From positions 2,108,001-2,172,000 of the forward strand of contig CAVTQY010000001.1 in NCBI GenBank assembly GCA_963736975.1: 64,000 nucleotides of DNA, in the 5' to 3' direction. A model generated the notes under the pieces. The model was not told where the DNA came from, made no database searches, and saw only the letters and a list, made by a program, of their open reading frames with translations. Origin of the DNA: CAVTQY01 sp963736975 (lineage in GTDB: Bacteria; Pseudomonadota; Alphaproteobacteria; Acetobacterales; Acetobacteraceae). This document shows positions 61,050 through 64,000 of this stretch, in pieces; the stretch's first letter is position 1, and each line of letters opens with the position of its first letter. Both the position numbers and the translations under genes were made by a program.

Positions 61050-62347
61050 GAGCTTTCGGCCCCGGCAGAGACGTCTCTTCGCGCAAACAACTCGCGGAAG
61101 ACCGGATAGATGTCGCGCCGATGACTTACCTTGCGCATTGCCATGGGCACGCCGGTGCGGCAGATGTCACTATAGGTTTGCCACAGGTCGCTGTCACGCC
61201 GGATGAACCCAGGCGGGAAATGCTCCGAGTCGCGTCCCACTTCAAGATAGGCATAATACTGACAGACCGGCAGGATGCGGTTGGTCAGCAACTCCGCCGT
61301 GCGCTCATTGTCGGATGCGGTGTTATCCCCGTCCGAAGCCTGTGCGGCGTAGATGTTCCAGGCATCCGGACTATAGCGCTCGGACACCACGCGCCGCATC
61401 TCATCCAGCGCCGTCGAGACCACGGTGCCGCCGGTCTCAGGTGAGTGGAAGAACGTCTCCTCGTCCACCTCCGCCGCTTGGTGCGTATGGCGGATGAACA
61501 CCACCTCCACATGTTTGTACTTCCGGCGCAGAAAGATGTACAGCAGCACGTAGAACCGCTTGGCCAGGTCCTTCATGTGCTCGGTCATCGAGCCCGAGAC
61601 GTCCATCAGGCAGAACATGACCGCCTGGGCCACCGGCCTGGGATGTGCTTCGAACCGTCTGTAGCGGACATCCAGCGGATCAATATACGGAATCCGGCTG
61701 CTGCGCCGCAGTTTGCGATCCAGCAGCTCTTGCAACTCGACCCGCCGCGGATCGCCATCGTGGAGCGCGGCGATCTCCTCGCGCAGCGCTTCCAGCTCGT
61801 CCGCTTTCGGCCGGCGCAGCGCGATCCGCCGTGCCATACCGTTCCGCACGGTCCGCATCAGCGCCAGATTGGCAGGCGACCCGGTTACCGAATAGCCGGC
61901 GCGCTCCCAGCTCATGCTCTCGGTGTCCACCACCCGCCGTTTGGCCAAGTCGGGCAGTTCTAAATCCTCGAGGAACAGGTCTACGAACTCATCCCGCGAC
62001 AGGGCGAATCGGAAATCGTCCTGCCCCTCGCCATCGGGACTGCCCTCCGATCCGGAGCCGCCGCCCCCGCTCGGCGGGCGGGGAATAGTGTCGCCTTCCA
62101 CATATTGTTTGTTGCCGGGCAACAGATGGTCGCGCGCCCCGCCGGTAGCGTTGCGACGGAACGACGGCTCGTGCACCCCCTGCGCCGGCAACGCGACCTC
62201 GCCCGCTTCGTCCGCGTCCTTGATGCTGCGGCTGGCGGCGCTCTCGTGCACCGCCTTCCGGATCAGCGACTTGGCCCGGCGCATGAAACGCTGCCGATTC
62301 GCGAGGCTCTTGCCGCCGGGATTGAGGCGGCGGTCAACGATGTGCAT
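61046..62347 (-). CDS. YeaH/YhbH family protein (DUF444)
   Basis: 433 residues from ATG 62347. N-terminal HIVDRRLNPGGKSLANRQRF and a Gly/Ser-rich linker (RPPSGGGGSGSEGSP), then a von Willebrand A-like domain with MFCLMDVSGSMTEHMKD (MIDAS, DxSxS) and GGTVVSTALDEM. Second gene of the PrkA-YeaH-SpoVR module. In other bacteria it modulates the kinase output; its biochemistry is open. Confidence 0.94.
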   Translation of the reverse strand: MHIVDRRLNPGGKSLANRQRFMRRAKSLIRKAVHESAASRSIKDADEAGEVALPAQGVHEPSFRRNATGGARDHLLPGNKQYVEGDTIPRPPSGGGGSGSEGSPDGEGQDDFRFALSRDEFVDLFLEDLELPDLAKRRVVDTESMSWERAGYSVTGSPANLALMRTVRNGMARRIALRRPKADELEALREEIAALHDGDPRRVELQELLDRKLRRSSRIPYIDPLDVRYRRFEAHPRPVAQAVMFCLMDVSGSMTEHMKDLAKRFYVLLYIFLRRKYKHVEVVFIRHTHQAAEVDEETFFHSPETGGTVVSTALDEMRRVVSERYSPDAWNIYAAQASDGDNTASDNERTAELLTNRILPVCQYYAYLEVGRDSEHFPPGFIRRDSDLWQTYSDICRTGVPMAMRKVSHRRDIYPVFRELFARRDVSAGAESS

Positions 62348-62373
62348 GAGCCTGTCTTCCTGTTGGGCTCCGG

Positions 62374-64000
62374 TTACCCTGCCTGTTTCACCCGCATATA
62401 CCACTCCACCAGCCGCCGCACTTGCCGTTCCGTGTAGCGCCGTTCGGTCATGCGGCTCACGAACTCGTCGTGCTTCTTCTCCGTGTCGCTATCCTTCTTC
62501 GACCCGAAGCTGATCACCGGCAACAGCTCCTCCACTTGGGAGAACATCCGCCGCTCGATCACCTCCCGGATTTTCTCATAGGATGTCCAGGACGGATTCT
62601 TGCCATTGTTGTTGGCGCGCGCCCGCAGGCTGAACTTGACCACCTCGTTCCGAAAGTCCTTGGGATTGGCAATGCCGGCAGGCTTCTCGATCTTCGTCAA
62701 CTCCTGATTGAGCAGCTCACGATTGAGCAACTGGCCGGTGTCCGGGTCCTTATAGTCCACATCCTCGATCCAGGCGTCAGCATAGGACACGTAGCGATCG
62801 AACAGGTTCTGGCCATAGTCGTGGTAGGACTCGAGGTACGCCTTCTGGATCTCGTTGCCGATGAACTCCGCATAACGCGGCGCCAGTTCGCCCTTGATGA
62901 ACTCCAGGTAGCGCTTCTCCGTTTCTGCCGGCAGTTGCTCACGTCGAAGCGATTGCTCCAGCACATACATCAGGTGCACCGGATCGGCCGCGATCTCGGT
63001 GGTGTCGTGATTGAACGTTGCCGCCAGCACCTTGAAGGCGAACCGCGTGGATGCGCCGTCCATCCCCTCTTCGACGCCGGCAGCGTCCTTGTATTCCTGC
63101 AGGCTGCGCGCGCGGGGATCGGTTTCCTTCAGGCTTTCGCCGTCATACACCCGCATTTTGGCGAAGAGGGTCGAGTTCTCGTGCCGGCGCAGCCGCGTCA
63201 GCACGGAGAACCGGGCGAGCATCTCAAGCGTCGCCGGGGCGCAGGGCGCGTTTGCCAGCTCGGAGCCAGACACCAGCTTTTCGTAGATCTTCTGCTCTTC
63301 GATCACCCGCAGGCAGTACGGTACCTTGATCACGTAGATGCGGTCGATGAAGGCTTCGTTGTTGCGGTTGTTCTTGAAGGTCTGCCACTCCGCCTCGTTG
63401 GAGTGGGCCAGGATGATTCCGCTGAACGGAATGGCGCCGATATTCTCTGTGCCGATGTAGTTGCCTTCCTGTGTCGCCGTTAGCAGCGGGTGCAGCATCT
63501 TGATCGGCGCCTTGAACATCTCGACGAACTCGAGCACGCCCTGGTTGGCGCGGTTCAGGCCGCCAGAATAGCTGTAGGCATCCGGGTCGTTCTGCGCATG
63601 CAATTCCAGCTTGCGGATATCCACCTTGCCGACCAGCGACGAGATGTCTTGGTTGTTCTCATCACCCGGCTCGGTCTTGGCGACAGCGATCTGGCGCAGC
63701 CGGGAGGGCATCAGCCGCTTCACACGGAAGCGCGAGATGTCGCCCTCGAACTCGTCGAGTCGCTTGACGCACCAGGGACTCATCAGCCCCGTCAGCCGCC
63801 GGCGGGGAATGCCGTAGCGATCCTCCAGCAGGCCGCCCATCCGCTCGGGGTGGAACAGCCCGATCGGGCTTTCGAACACCGGGCTGATCTGCTCGCCTGA
63901 CTTCAGCACATAAATCGGATGGACTTCCATCAGCGCCTTGATGCGCTCGGCCAGCGAGGACTTGCCGCCCCCCACCGGCCCCAGCAGGTACATGATCTGC
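62374..64000 (-). CDS. prkA: Serine protein kinase PrkA (5' part missing, cut by right edge)
   Basis: The C-terminal ~540 residues are in the window; the gene continues beyond 64000, where about 100 N-terminal residues are expected. Walker A is LLGPVGGGKSSLAERIK, a AAA-type loop, and the long alpha-helical PrkA core runs to 62374, ending in RQVRRLVEWYMRVKQAG. PrkA is an AAA+ serine/threonine kinase/protease associated with stress and nitrogen starvation. It starts the operon with the YeaH- and SpoVR-type genes, the usual order. Confidence 0.95.
   Translation of the reverse strand, partial: QIMYLLGPVGGGKSSLAERIKALMEVHPIYVLKSGEQISPVFESPIGLFHPERMGGLLEDRYGIPRRRLTGLMSPWCVKRLDEFEGDISRFRVKRLMPSRLRQIAVAKTEPGDENNQDISSLVGKVDIRKLELHAQNDPDAYSYSGGLNRANQGVLEFVEMFKAPIKMLHPLLTATQEGNYIGTENIGAIPFSGIILAHSNEAEWQTFKNNRNNEAFIDRIYVIKVPYCLRVIEEQKIYEKLVSGSELANAPCAPATLEMLARFSVLTRLRRHENSTLFAKMRVYDGESLKETDPRARSLQEYKDAAGVEEGMDGASTRFAFKVLAATFNHDTTEIAADPVHLMYVLEQSLRREQLPAETEKRYLEFIKGELAPRYAEFIGNEIQKAYLESYHDYGQNLFDRYVSYADAWIEDVDYKDPDTGQLLNRELLNQELTKIEKPAGIANPKDFRNEVVKFSLRARANNNGKNPSWTSYEKIREVIERRMFSQVEELLPVISFGSKKDSDTEKKHDEFVSRMTERRYTERQVRRLVEWYMRVKQAG

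Noticed and set aside
1..64000. CRISPR arrays, insertion sequences, integrases and prophage genes
   Set aside because: No spaced direct repeats, transposase motifs or phage genes were recognised by eye. The only clear tandem repeat is inside the 35.1-35.4 kb gene.

Overview
The window is a high-GC bacterial chromosome segment. Dense gene packing, many ATGA/GTGA stop-start overlaps, alphaproteobacterial-style HemB, IF-3 and Rieske sequences, and GTG/TTG/ATA starts suggest an alphaproteobacterium, most likely in or near Rhodospirillales/Acetobacteraceae. That placement is inference from protein style; no rRNA or phylogenetic marker was tested.

Positions 1-13.6 kb hold an exosortase (XrtA/PEP-CTERM type) exopolysaccharide locus. 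A minus-strand operon reads export lipoprotein, chain-length protein, tyrosine autokinase, outer-membrane beta-barrel protein, XrtA-associated ATPase, polysaccharide deacetylase, FemAB-like protein, exosortase-EpsI fusion, an oxidoreductase-epimerase fusion, and a GT4 glycosyltransferase that runs off the left edge. The initiating sugar transferase is transcribed the other way (12.2-13.6 kb). A tRNA-Val(UAC) lies just upstream of the export gene on the same strand. No PEP-CTERM substrate protein was seen in the window.

Positions 13.7-26.6 kb are general metabolism: a hybrid histidine kinase, a serine hydrolase, a D-2-hydroxyacid dehydrogenase, a TSUP permease, a hydantoinase/oxoprolinase pair, a DUF72 protein, a class II aldolase, a small periplasmic protein, a quinone oxidoreductase and a cupredoxin. 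At 26.2-29.0 kb, cupredoxin and Tat-exported phosphoesterase genes face an ECF sigma/anti-sigma pair. Positions 29.0-45.6 kb contain a broken Fic gene, transporters, hydrolases, GluQRS, an HNH endonuclease, a secreted Gly/Asn/Gln repeat protein beside an HtrA-type protease, a flavin hydroxylase-RidA pair, hemB and a manganese catalase.

Positions 45.6-59.5 kb mix core and decaying genes: a GT4 enzyme, a thrS with five apparent +1 frameshifts, infC with an ATA start, remnants of a PhnW-like transaminase and a peptide-ABC ATPase, two tandem aminotransferase paralogues, a frameshifted Rieske gene, an antitoxin remnant, PPK2, an MFS transporter, RraA and a cupin. The right end (59.5-64 kb) is the stress operon prkA (truncated by the window)-yeaH-like-spoVR.

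A recurring theme is single-base frameshifts in otherwise well conserved proteins. Most are extra bases, often in short runs. This looks more like residual sequencing or assembly error than ordinary decay, although the Fic, PhnW, ABC and antitoxin fragments look truly degraded. I did not find a clearly new multi-gene system. The strongest candidates for novelty are the repeat protein beside HtrA, the two-domain oxidoreductase-epimerase in the EPS locus, and the tRNA-led EPS operon.
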